DNA of 64,000 nt, from positions 1-64,000 of the forward strand of contig JAXISZ010000009.1 in NCBI GenBank assembly GCA_034680345.1, given 5' to 3'. The notes below the pieces were generated by a model. That model had not been told where the DNA came from. It saw only the letters and a list, made by a program, of their open reading frames with translations, and did not search any database. This DNA comes from SXZD01 sp034680345 (GTDB taxonomy: Bacteria; Pseudomonadota; Gammaproteobacteria; Burkholderiales; Burkholderiaceae_B). Made by a program: the position numbers and the translations under genes. This document shows, one piece after another, positions 18,723 to 26,405 of the stretch (its first letter is position 1; each line of letters opens with the position of its first letter).

Positions 18723-19838
18723 TTAAATATTCAATTGAGCTTTAATGGCTTGAATAACGGTTTCAGTTAAAATGGGTTTTAGATAGCGTTCAGTGGTGTT
18801 GGTGTTCAAGCCATCAGGGCTAGGAATGGTGCCATAATCTCCTGCATAGATGAGCGTAGCACAGTCAGACCAAGGTCGCCATTCTTGAATCCGAGTTGAT
18901 CCAAATAAACAAACTTGTGGCACATTTAGAGCGGCTGCCATGTGCATCGGGGCAGAATCTACACCGATGTATAGCTTGCAGCGCTTTAAAAAAGCGGCAA
19001 TTAGGGGTAAATTGACTTGGCCAGCGAGATTCAATACTTGCCCAGGCGTTGTGTTTTCCCCCAAATGCTGTTCAATACATTGCACCATAGCCACTTCCGT
19101 AGGGTCTGGACCACTGGTGAGTAAAACTTGTAGTCCTTGTCGCACTAAAAAATCAATAACCTGAGCAAATCGCTGTTCTTCCCAGCATTTAAAACCCCAG
19201 CGCGCTGATGGGTGGATCAAAACAAAATGGTTTGTTATGCCGTTGTTTTTTAAAATTTCGCCTGCTTGGGCTTCTATAGGTTTGGGGACAGGTAAGTGGC
19301 AAGGTGCATTTTGCGGTGTTGGGTCTTCAATGCTGGTTAGGCTGTGTAGTGCTTTATTTTTGAATATCGGGTTTAGGGCAATCGGTTTGAGTAATAAAAA
19401 ATTTTGGGCGCAGGCATGTACGGTATTGTGTGTTGGTTGTGGGATTAGATGCGTGAATGCTTTTTGCCAAAGTAGACTTTTTCGCTTATTGCATAAAAAT
19501 CCGATACGCACAGCCTTGGGGCATAGGTATGAAATAATGGCGCCAATCCATTGATCGGTTTGATGAAAAATAAAATGATAATTTTGATTTTGAATCGACT
19601 TAATTAGATGGTGTTGCTTTTTTAGGCGTTCCCAGCCTTTGGTGTTGCGATCAATTGTCCAGATTTGGTTGACGTGATCGTTGTGCTGTAAGAGGGCTAG
19701 CGTTTCTTGGTAAATCAAACAATCAATTTGAGCTTGTGGAAATTGATTGCGTAAATGCCTTAGAAACGCTGTGCATAGAAGGACGTCGCCATGGTGCCGC
19801 AGTTTAATCACCAAAATGTTGGGTGTGAGTGTTGTCAT
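18723..19838 (-). CDS. Glycosyltransferase family 9 heptosyltransferase (WaaQ-like)
   Basis: A 371-residue GT9 enzyme. The N-terminal Ile-Lys-Leu-Arg-His-His-Gly-Asp-Val-Leu-Leu (from residue 11) is characteristic of the heptosyltransferase III (RfaQ/WaaQ) branch. Near residue 290 the sugar-nucleotide site reads Tyr-Ile-Gly-Val-Asp-Ser-Ala-Pro-Met-His-Met-Ala-Ala, followed by Leu-Phe-Gly-Ser-Thr. It would transfer ADP-heptose to the inner core of LPS at the cytoplasmic membrane. It lies just upstream of the O-antigen ligase-like gene on the same strand, probably in one transcript, and is divergent from the porin. The exact acceptor is inferred only from the family. Confidence 0.85.
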   Translation of the reverse strand: MTTLTPNILVIKLRHHGDVLLCTAFLRHLRNQFPQAQIDCLIYQETLALLQHNDHVNQIWTIDRNTKGWERLKKQHHLIKSIQNQNYHFIFHQTDQWIGAIISYLCPKAVRIGFLCNKRKSLLWQKAFTHLIPQPTHNTVHACAQNFLLLKPIALNPIFKNKALHSLTSIEDPTPQNAPCHLPVPKPIEAQAGEILKNNGITNHFVLIHPSARWGFKCWEEQRFAQVIDFLVRQGLQVLLTSGPDPTEVAMVQCIEQHLGENTTPGQVLNLAGQVNLPLIAAFLKRCKLYIGVDSAPMHMAAALNVPQVCLFGSTRIQEWRPWSDCATLIYAGDYGTIPSPDGLNTNTTERYLKPILTETVIQAIKAQLNI

Positions 19839-19989
19839 AGAGACGCAGTAGATTCAATCAAGATCGAATTGTTAGGTTTGTTAAGATTCAGCGTGGATTT
19901 TAATTGATTGCGGGTGTTTTAAGTGCTTAGCAATTGTAGCCTAGGAACAACAAAAAAAAGGAATTTAGGGGTTTAAAGTGCGATTTGGT

Positions 19990-20018
19990 TTGAAGCTCGC
20001 AGTTGCTAGCGGTACATT
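19990..20018 (+). promoter_or_regulatory. Predicted sigma-70-type promoter of the porin gene
   Basis: TTGAAG (19990-19995) and TACATT (20013-20018) are separated by 17 bases and lie about 55 bases upstream of the porin ATG. The match to the consensus is moderate, but the spacing is ideal and the position is right for a highly expressed gene. Confidence 0.45.
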
Positions 20019-20072
20019 ACACTTACACCGCTTATAGGCGGACAAGTTTAACCAACCTTTAAAGGTGAATGA

Positions 20073-21278
20073 ATGAATAAGAAAGTGCTCGCAGTTGCAA
20101 TCGGTGCAGCCTTAGCTGCTCCCGCATTTGCACAATCTTCAAATGTAACTTTATACGGTCGTATCAATACTGCGATTGAATCAAACCACACAGGCAATGG
20201 TGGTTCAGAAGTGGCTATGCGCAGCTACTCTTCCCGTTTAGGTGTTCGTGGTGTTGAAGACCTTGGCGGTGGTAACAAAGCTGTTTTTGGTTTGGAAAGC
20301 CAATTAGATTCAGATGGTGGCAGTGCTTCCACTCCGTTCACAGGGTTGCGTAATGCCTATGTTGGTTTGGACACAGGTTCTACAGGTCGTTTGGTTTTAG
20401 GTCGTTTGGACGCAGCTGTTTTAGCGCCTTTGTATAACCAAATTTCTTCAGTGATGGACTTCGTTGGCTACGATACCCAAGCCAATGCATTTGTTATGGC
20501 CAATGGCCGTAATTTAGGTACCTACACATTGGGTACATCTACAGGTACAAACGGTGCTGTTGCACCTAATATTGGTGGCACTTTAGCTCCTAATAGCTCG
20601 AACTCCACAGGTCAAAACGATTCTACATTTGCTGCTGTTCAGCGTGTTTCCAACGCATTTGGTTACCAAGTAAAATTGGGTGACGTAGATGTTCAAGCCC
20701 GCTTGGCGTTAAATGGCCCTAACGACGTAGTTCCTGGTAACACAGGCGCAACTGGTGAAAACAATGCGCGTAACTTTGAAGCCGCTGCTAACTACAAATT
20801 AGGCAAGCTTACTTTAGGTGGTGGTTTTGAAAAAGCCAGCTATTCCAAAGTGGTTTCTTCTACTTCTAACGTAATTGAAGCCAATGCTAAAGCCGCATTT
20901 GATAGCCGTTTCCAAGCTGTTGCTGGTTATAACTTTGGCGTGGCTAAAGTGGGTGCTTTATTTGCTCGCAACAGAATTGACGCTACAACCGCTGGTCGTG
21001 ATGATTCTGGTAACGAATATGGTTTAAGCGCCACAGTGCCTTTAACACCAAAAGCTGATTTGGTTGCTAACTATGGTCGCCGTGATTTGTTGACAAATGA
21101 TGCTATCGGTGCTAACAATCCAGCCAATGCTAAACGCACTCAGGTGGCGTTTGGTGCGCGTTATAACCTGTCTGCTCGTACACAAGCTTACGCTGTTTAT
21201 AATCGCACAGACTCAAACGACAAAATCAGCAACAACGAAGTTAAATCTTTGACAGTTGGTTTGCGTCACAACTTCTGA
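20073..21278 (+). CDS. Gram-negative trimeric porin (Burkholderia/Neisseria OmpC-like type)
   Basis: Outer-membrane general diffusion porin of 401 residues. A typical Sec signal peptide (Met-Asn-Lys-Lys, then a hydrophobic core, then Ala-Pro-Ala-Phe-Ala) is cleaved after residue 20. The mature protein begins Gln-Ser-Ser-Asn-Val-Thr-Leu-Tyr-Gly-Arg, the classic first strand. Arg-Leu-Gly-Val-Arg-Gly-Val-Glu-Asp-Leu-Gly-Gly-Gly and Phe-Gly-Leu-Glu-Ser-Gln-Leu are also standard for the family. The protein ends in Gly-Leu-Arg-His-Asn-Phe, with the C-terminal Phe needed for BAM-mediated insertion. An AAAGGTG ribosome-binding site precedes the ATG, and a strong bidirectional terminator follows. Codon use is more biased than that of its neighbours, in keeping with high expression. 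Confidence 0.97.
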   Translation: MNKKVLAVAIGAALAAPAFAQSSNVTLYGRINTAIESNHTGNGGSEVAMRSYSSRLGVRGVEDLGGGNKAVFGLESQLDSDGGSASTPFTGLRNAYVGLDTGSTGRLVLGRLDAAVLAPLYNQISSVMDFVGYDTQANAFVMANGRNLGTYTLGTSTGTNGAVAPNIGGTLAPNSSNSTGQNDSTFAAVQRVSNAFGYQVKLGDVDVQARLALNGPNDVVPGNTGATGENNARNFEAAANYKLGKLTLGGGFEKASYSKVVSSTSNVIEANAKAAFDSRFQAVAGYNFGVAKVGALFARNRIDATTAGRDDSGNEYGLSATVPLTPKADLVANYGRRDLLTNDAIGANNPANAKRTQVAFGARYNLSARTQAYAVYNRTDSNDKISNNEVKSLTVGLRHNF

Positions 21279-21308
21279 TTTTAGATTGTAAATTAGAGTT
21301 TAGGTGTT

Positions 21309-21336
21309 AAAAAAACCGCCGTATGGCGGTTTTTTT
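21309..21336. terminator. Bidirectional rho-independent terminator
   Basis: A stem of 12 bp (A-run plus CCGCC pairing with GGCGG plus T-run) around a GTAT loop lies between the porin and the convergent glycosyltransferase gene. The A7 and T7 flanks make it functional in both directions. Confidence 0.9.
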
Positions 21337-21359
21337 GGTTTATTTGCTTAAAGGTTTAT

Positions 21360-22184
21360 TTACACCCAAATAAATTCGCCGTTTTCTCGATACCCAAGCA
21401 TTGAAAAGCCAAATTTAGATTTTTCTTGAGTGCTGGCTTGTTTGCGTAAATGTTTCCATGCCCATTGGTTGCGTTTTCGAGTTAACCAATTTTGGTTGAG
21501 CAACAGTTTGTTGTTGCGTTGGCCTAGTCCTTTTGTTTCTGCAATACCGCGTTCTTGTTTCATTGCTTTTACAGTGACGGAACCATAGTGGTGAATCCAT
21601 GCGGCACCCACCAACCCCATAGGGATATTGTGTTTCTGCATTTCGTGGAAAAACAGCGTGTCCTCATATCCAAGCAATTGCGGCGTAGCCCGAAAATAGC
21701 CGGCTTGCATAAAAACAGAATGGTGAATAGCCATACAGACACCGTGCCGATCGCCAAGGCGAACTGCGTTGCGCATGGTGTGTCCAGCGCGTTTGGCAAA
21801 TGAATCTAAATTGTAGTCTTTATTGCGTTCTACCATGCTGGGCATAATCACTTTTAGGTCGTGACTTTTTCCTGCTTCTAGGAGATTTTCTAAAAAATGT
21901 GGTGTCCATTCTATGTCATTGTTCATCACAATGGTCCATTCGCTTTGAAAATGTAAAGCACCTTGGTTCCAAGCAACGCCGCATCCCATATTGTCCTTGT
22001 TAAAAATGCGTGCGCCTAAATTTAGCGTTTCCAAGTATTGGCGGGTATTATCGCGGCTACCGTTGTCAACAACTGCTACCCGTTTGAGGTTATAACCATT
22101 GCGCACTAAACTTTCGATGGTTTTTTGTGTATACGCTTGTTGGTTGTAGCAAGCAAAAGTAATGGCGTAGTCAAAGTTGCTCAT
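21360..22184 (-). CDS. Glycosyltransferase family 2
   Basis: A 274-residue GT-A fold enzyme. It starts Tyr-Ala-Ile-Thr-Phe-Ala-Cys-Tyr-Asn, then has the nucleotide-binding Val-Val-Asp-Asn-Gly-Ser-Arg-Asp-Asn-Thr (about residues 38-47) and Met-Asn-Asn-Asp-Ile-Glu-Trp as the metal-binding Asp motif. It resembles rhamnosyl- or other polysaccharide-assembly transferases. Donor and acceptor cannot be told from the sequence. It lies in the surface-glycan region, on the same strand as the next glycosyltransferase 118 bases upstream, and converges on the porin across the shared terminator. Confidence 0.85.
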   Translation of the reverse strand: MSNFDYAITFACYNQQAYTQKTIESLVRNGYNLKRVAVVDNGSRDNTRQYLETLNLGARIFNKDNMGCGVAWNQGALHFQSEWTIVMNNDIEWTPHFLENLLEAGKSHDLKVIMPSMVERNKDYNLDSFAKRAGHTMRNAVRLGDRHGVCMAIHHSVFMQAGYFRATPQLLGYEDTLFFHEMQKHNIPMGLVGAAWIHHYGSVTVKAMKQERGIAETKGLGQRNNKLLLNQNWLTRKRNQWAWKHLRKQASTQEKSKFGFSMLGYRENGEFIWV

Positions 22185-22302
22185 GGTGGTTGTAATCGGT
22201 TTATATTTTTGATTAAGGTAAGGCTAAAACCCAGTTTTTAAGGGTAACATGATTTAGGGCTGTTACTTTTTTAAAGTAAATTTTGTAAAGCAAATTGTGT
22301 TT

Positions 22303-23394
22303 TTACTGTGTCATGGCATTGATTAACTGGCTTAAATTGCGTTCAATTGAAAATTGTTTGCGTAAAATATGCGCGCCATGGGCCGCCCAAGAACTTGCAG
22401 TTTCTGGATAGTCTAAAATTTCCAATATCGCTTGAATCCATGCTTGGTCTTGGTCTGGTGGTGCCAATAAGCCACTGACACGGTGTTTTATTGTTTCTGG
22501 AATACCCCCTGTATTGCTGGCAACGGTGGGAATGCCCAAAGCCGTGGTTTCAATTTGAAACATGCCCAGTGGCTCATAAAGTGATGGCATCACAGCCAAA
22601 TTACAATACTGCAAAAGTTGGCTGATGGGGTTAACCAAGCCAGTAAAAAAGACATGCGATTGTAAGTTTAAGTCTTTAACTTGGGTTTCTAGAGTTTGGC
22701 GGTTGTAGCCTTCACCAGCAATTAAGTAACGCAGGTTGGGGTATCGTTGAAGTAAAGTGGGTAAAATGCGCAATACAGTGGTTTGGCCTTTTTCTGCTCG
22801 CAGCATTGAGCCGTGACCAATAACGGGTCCGGGGTGTTTATTTAACCAAGCGGCCACATCTGGAAGTGGGGCTGGGGGTGCATCTAGTTTTGAAAAATCA
22901 ATGCCCGGGTACAAAACCTTGACTTTTTGGGGTTCAATTTTTCGGTTTTTTAGTAATTCAGATCTTAGGTACTGGCTAGGTGTAAAAGCCAAGTGATACC
23001 AATGGTTATATGCGCGTGCATTGCCTGTTTTGGGCAAGTAAGTGCGCATTTTGATGTGTCGTATAGGCTGTTGTTTACTGGGTTGTAAAAACTTAAGCGC
23101 AAGTGTGCTTAAATTGCTGTCATGATTGCTATGGCTAATTAATGCTTGAGGTTTACCATGTTTTATGGCGCGAACAATTTTAAAAATACTGAACAAGTCT
23201 GCAGCGTTTCTAAGAGGGGCAAACTCTATAGGCAAACCCAATTGCAGCGCAAATTCAGCAATTCTGCTGTGTGGACGTGTCAGTAGCAATACTTGCCAGT
23301 TATGGTTACGCAGTGCCTGCATTTGTTGTAGTATTTGCAGTTCTTGGCCGCCCAAATTGGGTGAGCTTTCAGTAAAAATAACGCTATTGGCCAT
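22303..23394 (-). CDS. Glycosyltransferase family 4 (group 1)
   Basis: A 363-residue GT-B enzyme. The N-terminal Asn-Leu-Gly-Gly-Gln-Glu-Leu-Gln loop is the acceptor-side glycine motif. The C-terminal half has Gly-His-Gly-Ser-Met-Leu-Arg-Ala-Glu-Lys-Gly and the E-x7-E region (Tyr-Glu-Pro-Leu-Gly-Met-Phe-Gln-Ile-Glu), followed by Ala-Ser-Asn-Thr-Gly-Gly-Ile-Pro-Glu, which binds the donor nucleotide. It probably acts in LPS core or O-polysaccharide assembly; its sugar specificity is unknown. It is divergent from the methyltransferase gene, with about 80 bases between the starts. Confidence 0.88.
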   Translation of the reverse strand: MANSVIFTESSPNLGGQELQILQQMQALRNHNWQVLLLTRPHSRIAEFALQLGLPIEFAPLRNAADLFSIFKIVRAIKHGKPQALISHSNHDSNLSTLALKFLQPSKQQPIRHIKMRTYLPKTGNARAYNHWYHLAFTPSQYLRSELLKNRKIEPQKVKVLYPGIDFSKLDAPPAPLPDVAAWLNKHPGPVIGHGSMLRAEKGQTTVLRILPTLLQRYPNLRYLIAGEGYNRQTLETQVKDLNLQSHVFFTGLVNPISQLLQYCNLAVMPSLYEPLGMFQIETTALGIPTVASNTGGIPETIKHRVSGLLAPPDQDQAWIQAILEILDYPETASSWAAHGAHILRKQFSIERNLSQLINAMTQ

Positions 23395-23477
23395 GCAGTG
23401 GGGCTGTTGTTAGAATACCATGATTCTATCAAACCCTAGTGCTGTACTTAGCGCACTTTGCTTATGAAACGGTATTT

Positions 23478-24377
23478 ATGCATTCATTCGAGCCTGCAGT
23501 AGATTTAAAAAAAGAATTAAAAAAACAATTAGAAGAAGTAAAGGTAGGTCTTGAAGTAGAGTGCGAAACAGTGCAGCGCGATTGTCCTTTGTGCGCAAGT
23601 TCTGTGCATACTGCAAAAAAATTACCGTATGGCAATCATTTGTGGCAAGTGGTGCAGTGTCAACATTGTCAATTTGTTTATTTGCCTAAAATTCCGGTCT
23701 ACGAGCGATTATCTGAGGAGTTTGCTTGGGAAAAAACATCTGAGCAAGAGCGTTTTATCAAGCAGCAACGCGAACCTTTGAAGCAGCGTTTTAGCCAAAC
23801 TTTTAAACAGTGGCGTCGTCGGTACATAAAGCGCGACAAATTACCTGTGTTAATTCAAAGGTATATTTTGCCTGGCAATGTGTTAGATATTGGGTGTGCA
23901 GCTGGTGGTTTATTGGCTGCTTTGCCCAGTGCATATATACCGTATGGTGTAGAAATTTCTAAAGCCTTGTCCGAACAGGCCAACATGGCTGTGCTTGAGC
24001 GAGGCGGTTACGTAGTACACAACAATGCACTTGATGGTACGGGTGCTTTTGCTGCTGAGTTTTTTTCTGGGGTAATTATGAGCGCCTTTTTAGAGCATGA
24101 GAGGCAGGCCTTGCAATTATTAGAACAAGTGCGGCGGGTATTGCGGCCAGACGGCGTGGCCATTATTAAAGTGCCCAATTTTGCTTCAATCAATCGTGTT
24201 GTTCGGGCGCGGCGGTGGTGCGGTTTTCGGTTGCCTGACCACGTCAACTATTTCACGCCCACCACTTTGCGTGCTTTGGTGGAAAAGTCAGGTTTAAAAC
24301 CCATTCAATTTTCTTTTTTAGACCGTTTGCCTACCAGTGATAATATGTGGATGGTGGTGGGGCCTAACAATATTTAG
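23478..24377 (+). CDS. Class I SAM-dependent methyltransferase with N-terminal zinc-ribbon-like motif
   Basis: The methyltransferase motif I is Val-Leu-Asp-Ile-Gly-Cys-Ala-Ala-Gly-Gly, with Gly-Val-Glu-Ile-Ser as the ribose-binding acidic strand and Val-Leu-Arg-Pro-Asp-Gly-Val after motif III. Before it, two Cys pairs (Cys-Pro-Leu-Cys and Cys-Gln-His-Cys about 30 residues apart) form a likely zinc ribbon, as seen in sugar and polysaccharide methyltransferases of glycan clusters. I place the start at ATG 23478 (299 residues); a frame from 23439 adds 13 residues without a convincing start. The first 35 residues are charged and helical. Its position next to glycosyltransferases suggests methylation of a surface glycan, but the substrate is not shown by the sequence. 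Confidence 0.8.
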   Translation: MHSFEPAVDLKKELKKQLEEVKVGLEVECETVQRDCPLCASSVHTAKKLPYGNHLWQVVQCQHCQFVYLPKIPVYERLSEEFAWEKTSEQERFIKQQREPLKQRFSQTFKQWRRRYIKRDKLPVLIQRYILPGNVLDIGCAAGGLLAALPSAYIPYGVEISKALSEQANMAVLERGGYVVHNNALDGTGAFAAEFFSGVIMSAFLEHERQALQLLEQVRRVLRPDGVAIIKVPNFASINRVVRARRWCGFRLPDHVNYFTPTTLRALVEKSGLKPIQFSFLDRLPTSDNMWMVVGPNNI

Positions 24378-24492
24378 ATGGCTTTAGAAAGTTTGAACAA
24401 TATCTTTACACTCTTTAAGTGGCACCAAGCCGACCCCACGCAATCTATTTGAAATATTCAAAATGGCGTTGTTGATTTCAATAACGCAAACT

Positions 24493-25527
24493 CTATTGAG
24501 TTGACAGACCAAGGCGTTCAAATAATTTCATGTCTGCTTGGGCTTCTGGGTTTTCTGTAATCAGTAGTTTGTCGCCATAGAAAATAGAATTGGTACCAGC
24601 TAGAAAGCAAAGTGCTTGCAATTCGTCGCTCATGGTTTGGCGTCCAGCTGAAAGCCTCACCATTGATTGTGGCATGGTAATACGAGCTACAGCAATGGTG
24701 CGAACAAACTCAAAGGGGTCGATGGGTTCTACCCCTTCTAATGGGGTCCCGGGTACACGAACCAGATTGTTAATCGGCACTGATTCAGGCGCTGGGTTTA
24801 AGTTTGCTAGCTCTGCAATGAGCCCTGCGCGTTGTTCTCGGGTTTCTCCCATGCCGACTATCCCACCGCAGCATACATTGAGCCCGGCATGGCGAACGCG
24901 TTCTAGCGTGTCAAGGCGTTCTTGATACGTGCGTGTTGAAATAATGTCTTGGTAAAAATCGGGGGCGGTGTCTAGATTGTGATTGTAATAGTCTAGGCCC
25001 GCGTTTTTTAACTGTTCTGCTTGACCTTCTTTAAGCATACCTAGGGTAACGCAGGTTTCTAGGCCAAGCGCTTTAACAGTGCGCACCATTTCTGCCACGG
25101 CTTGAATGTGTTGATCTTTTGGGCTGCGCCATGCTGCCCCCATGCAAAAACGTGTGGCACCAGCTGCTTTGGCAGCAATCGCGGCGTTTTTAACAGCCTC
25201 AATTTCCATGAGTTTTTCTGCTTCAATACCCGTGTTGTGGTGTGCGCTTTGAGGGCAATAGCCACAATTTTCAGGGCAACCCCCCGTTTTAATATTTAAT
25301 AGGGTGGATAACTGAATGGTATTGGGGTTAAAGTGTTGGCGGTGAATGGTTTGTGCTTCAAATAGTAAGTTATTTAATGGCAATCCAAATAGATTAAGAA
25401 TAGCTTCTACAGACCATGGGTTTTCACGGGTATGCGCCAAGTTTGGCGAGGCGTTTTTTTTGGGTTTACAGAAAAAAACAGCCTGCGTTTCAGATTGCTG
25501 ATTCAATGAATGATTGCTTGTGCTCAT
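24493..25527 (-). CDS. bioB: Biotin synthase
   Basis: Radical-SAM enzyme that inserts sulfur into dethiobiotin. It has 344 residues. The [4Fe-4S] motif Cys84-Pro-Glu-Asn-Cys88-Gly-Tyr-Cys91-Pro-Gln is followed by Ser-Ala-His-His-Asn-Thr. Further in are the auxiliary-cluster regions (Arg-Phe-Cys-Met-Gly-Ala-Ala-Trp and Asn-Val-Cys-Cys-Gly-Gly-Ile), Tyr-Tyr-Asn-His-Asn-Leu-Asp-Thr, and Arg-Leu-Ser-Ala-Gly-Arg with the cluster arginine. The first 35 residues are an unusually polar extension. It is on the same strand as the bioD-bioA fusion but separated from it by the two small repeat genes, which run the other way. Confidence 0.97.
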   Translation of the reverse strand: MSTSNHSLNQQSETQAVFFCKPKKNASPNLAHTRENPWSVEAILNLFGLPLNNLLFEAQTIHRQHFNPNTIQLSTLLNIKTGGCPENCGYCPQSAHHNTGIEAEKLMEIEAVKNAAIAAKAAGATRFCMGAAWRSPKDQHIQAVAEMVRTVKALGLETCVTLGMLKEGQAEQLKNAGLDYYNHNLDTAPDFYQDIISTRTYQERLDTLERVRHAGLNVCCGGIVGMGETREQRAGLIAELANLNPAPESVPINNLVRVPGTPLEGVEPIDPFEFVRTIAVARITMPQSMVRLSAGRQTMSDELQALCFLAGTNSIFYGDKLLITENPEAQADMKLFERLGLSTQ

Positions 25528-25606
25528 AATTAAAAAAATTAGCCTTTTTAAGCCATTAACTGTTTAATTTTACCAGTTCTATTTAAGGTTTTTTTTTATT
25601 TTTAGT

Positions 25607-25613
25607 GGAACTT
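25607..25613 (+). promoter_or_regulatory. GGAACTT element upstream of the first small repeat gene
   Basis: GGAACTT lies 57 bases before the ATG of the 83-residue gene. The same heptamer lies 54 bases before the second repeat gene (25913-25919) and 50 bases before the AT-rich gene at 38704. It equals the -35 hexamer region of extracytoplasmic-function sigma factors (sigma-E/HrpL class). No convincing shared -10 element is visible, so the promoter role is inferred. Confidence 0.35.
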
Positions 25614-25669
25614 GATTGATTAAGAATGACACTTAATTACTAGTAATTTTTTTTTTAAGAGGTTTTATT

Positions 25670-25921
25670 ATGCCATTTCAAAAATTAGGCCCAGGTACCC
25701 ATCGAGTTTCTGGTGGTAGATTAGAAATTAACAATTCTTCCGAAAATGCACAGCAAAATAAAAAAGTAAAGCATACTGATATTCCCAATTCCCATCTTAG
25801 GCGGGAAGAATCGGCAAAAATTTTGTTAGAAAATTTTGGCAGATTAGCGCTTAATTCTTCTTCCGAAAATGCACAGCAAAATAACACAGCAAACTTTACT
25901 GGTTCTACAAGTGGAACTTGA
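25670..25921 (+). CDS. Small Asn/Gln/Ser-rich repeat protein, copy 1
   Basis: An 83-residue hydrophilic protein of no family I recognise. It starts Met-Pro-Phe-Gln-Lys-Leu-Gly-Pro-Gly-Thr-His-Arg-Val and twice contains Ser-Ser-Glu-Asn-Ala-Gln-Gln-Asn; a degenerate Ala-Lys-Ile-Leu-Leu-Glu-Asn-Phe-Gly segment lies between. It has no signal peptide and no membrane segment. A good AAGAGG ribosome-binding site stands 9 bases before the ATG, and the same site is kept in copy 2, which supports both as real genes. It is inserted between bioB and bioDA on the opposite strand to both. A function cannot be assigned; a small secreted or effector-like protein is only a guess. Confidence 0.6.
   Translation: MPFQKLGPGTHRVSGGRLEINNSSENAQQNKKVKHTDIPNSHLRREESAKILLENFGRLALNSSSENAQQNNTANFTGSTSGT
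25913..25919 (+). promoter_or_regulatory. GGAACTT element upstream of the second small repeat gene
   Basis: Second copy of the GGAACTT heptamer, 54 bases before the ATG at 25973. It lies within the last codons of the preceding gene, as expected from the tandem duplication. The role as a promoter element is inferred from its recurrence. Confidence 0.3.
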
Positions 25922-25972
25922 TCGATTTAGAATGACCCCCAATTATTGGTAAGTTTTTTAAGAGGTTTTATT

Positions 25973-26344
25973 ATGCCAGTTCAAAAATTAGGCCCAGGTA
26001 CCCATCGAGTTTCTGGTGGTAGATTAGAAACTAACAATTCTTCCGAAAATGCACAGCAAAATAACACAGCAAACCTTACTGGTTCTACTGTAGTTAGGCC
26101 TCAGGCTCACCGTTTAGAGATTGCCAATCATTCTCAAAAGTGGGAAGCGTTGGTAAAAACGTTGTTAGAAAATGTTGGCATATCAGCGCTTAATTCTTTT
26201 TCCGAAAATGCACAGCAAAATAACACAGCAAACCCCACTGGTTCTACTGTAGTTAGGCCTCAGGCTCGCCGTTTAAACATTGACAATCATTCTCAAAAGT
26301 GGGAAGCGTTGGTAAAAACGTTGTCAGAAAATGGTCGCCGGTAG
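25973..26344 (+). CDS. Small Asn/Gln/Ser-rich repeat protein, copy 2
   Basis: Paralogue of the gene just upstream, 123 residues from the ATG at 25973, which has the same ribosome-binding site as copy 1; a frame from 25946 would add 9 residues. After the shared N-terminus it carries two tandem units. Each runs Ser-Glu-Asn-Ala-Gln-Gln-Asn-Asn-Thr-Ala-Asn, Thr-Gly-Ser-Thr-Val-Val-Arg-Pro-Gln-Ala, a short basic piece, Asn-His-Ser-Gln-Lys-Trp-Glu-Ala-Leu-Val-Lys-Thr-Leu. The repeats are nearly identical in DNA, so the expansion is recent. No known domain, signal peptide or membrane segment is visible. It ends 61 bases from the convergent bioDA gene. Confidence 0.6.
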   Translation: MPVQKLGPGTHRVSGGRLETNNSSENAQQNNTANLTGSTVVRPQAHRLEIANHSQKWEALVKTLLENVGISALNSFSENAQQNNTANPTGSTVVRPQARRLNIDNHSQKWEALVKTLSENGRR

Positions 26345-26405
26345 ATCAAAAGGTTTTGGTTTTATTGTTTAATTTGCTTAAAATTAAATAGTAAGTCTAT
26401 TGAAA

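Larger units (their letters stand above)
25604..26344 (+). repeat. Tandem duplication (period about 306 bp) with internal coding repeats
   Basis: AGTGGAACTTGA recurs at 25604 and 25910, exactly 306 bases apart. After each copy the upstream region, the ribosome-binding site (TAAGAGGTTTTATT) and the first 30 or so codons are nearly the same. The second copy of AGTGGAACTTGA makes the stop codon of the first gene. Within the second gene, a block of about 170 bases (Asn-Ala-Gln-Gln-Asn-Asn-Thr to the Lys-Trp-Glu-Ala-Leu segment) is itself repeated (from about 26040 and 26208). Confidence 0.85.

Noticed and set aside
25607..25640. HrpL-type hrp box (GGAACC-N15/16-CCACNNA)
   Set aside because: Only the first copy has a fair CACTTA match; the other two copies fail at the second half, so I call only the GGAACTT element.
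25604..26344. Possible CRISPR array, because of direct repeats
   Set aside because: The repeats are long, coding and not separated by unique spacers of constant length; no cas genes are near.
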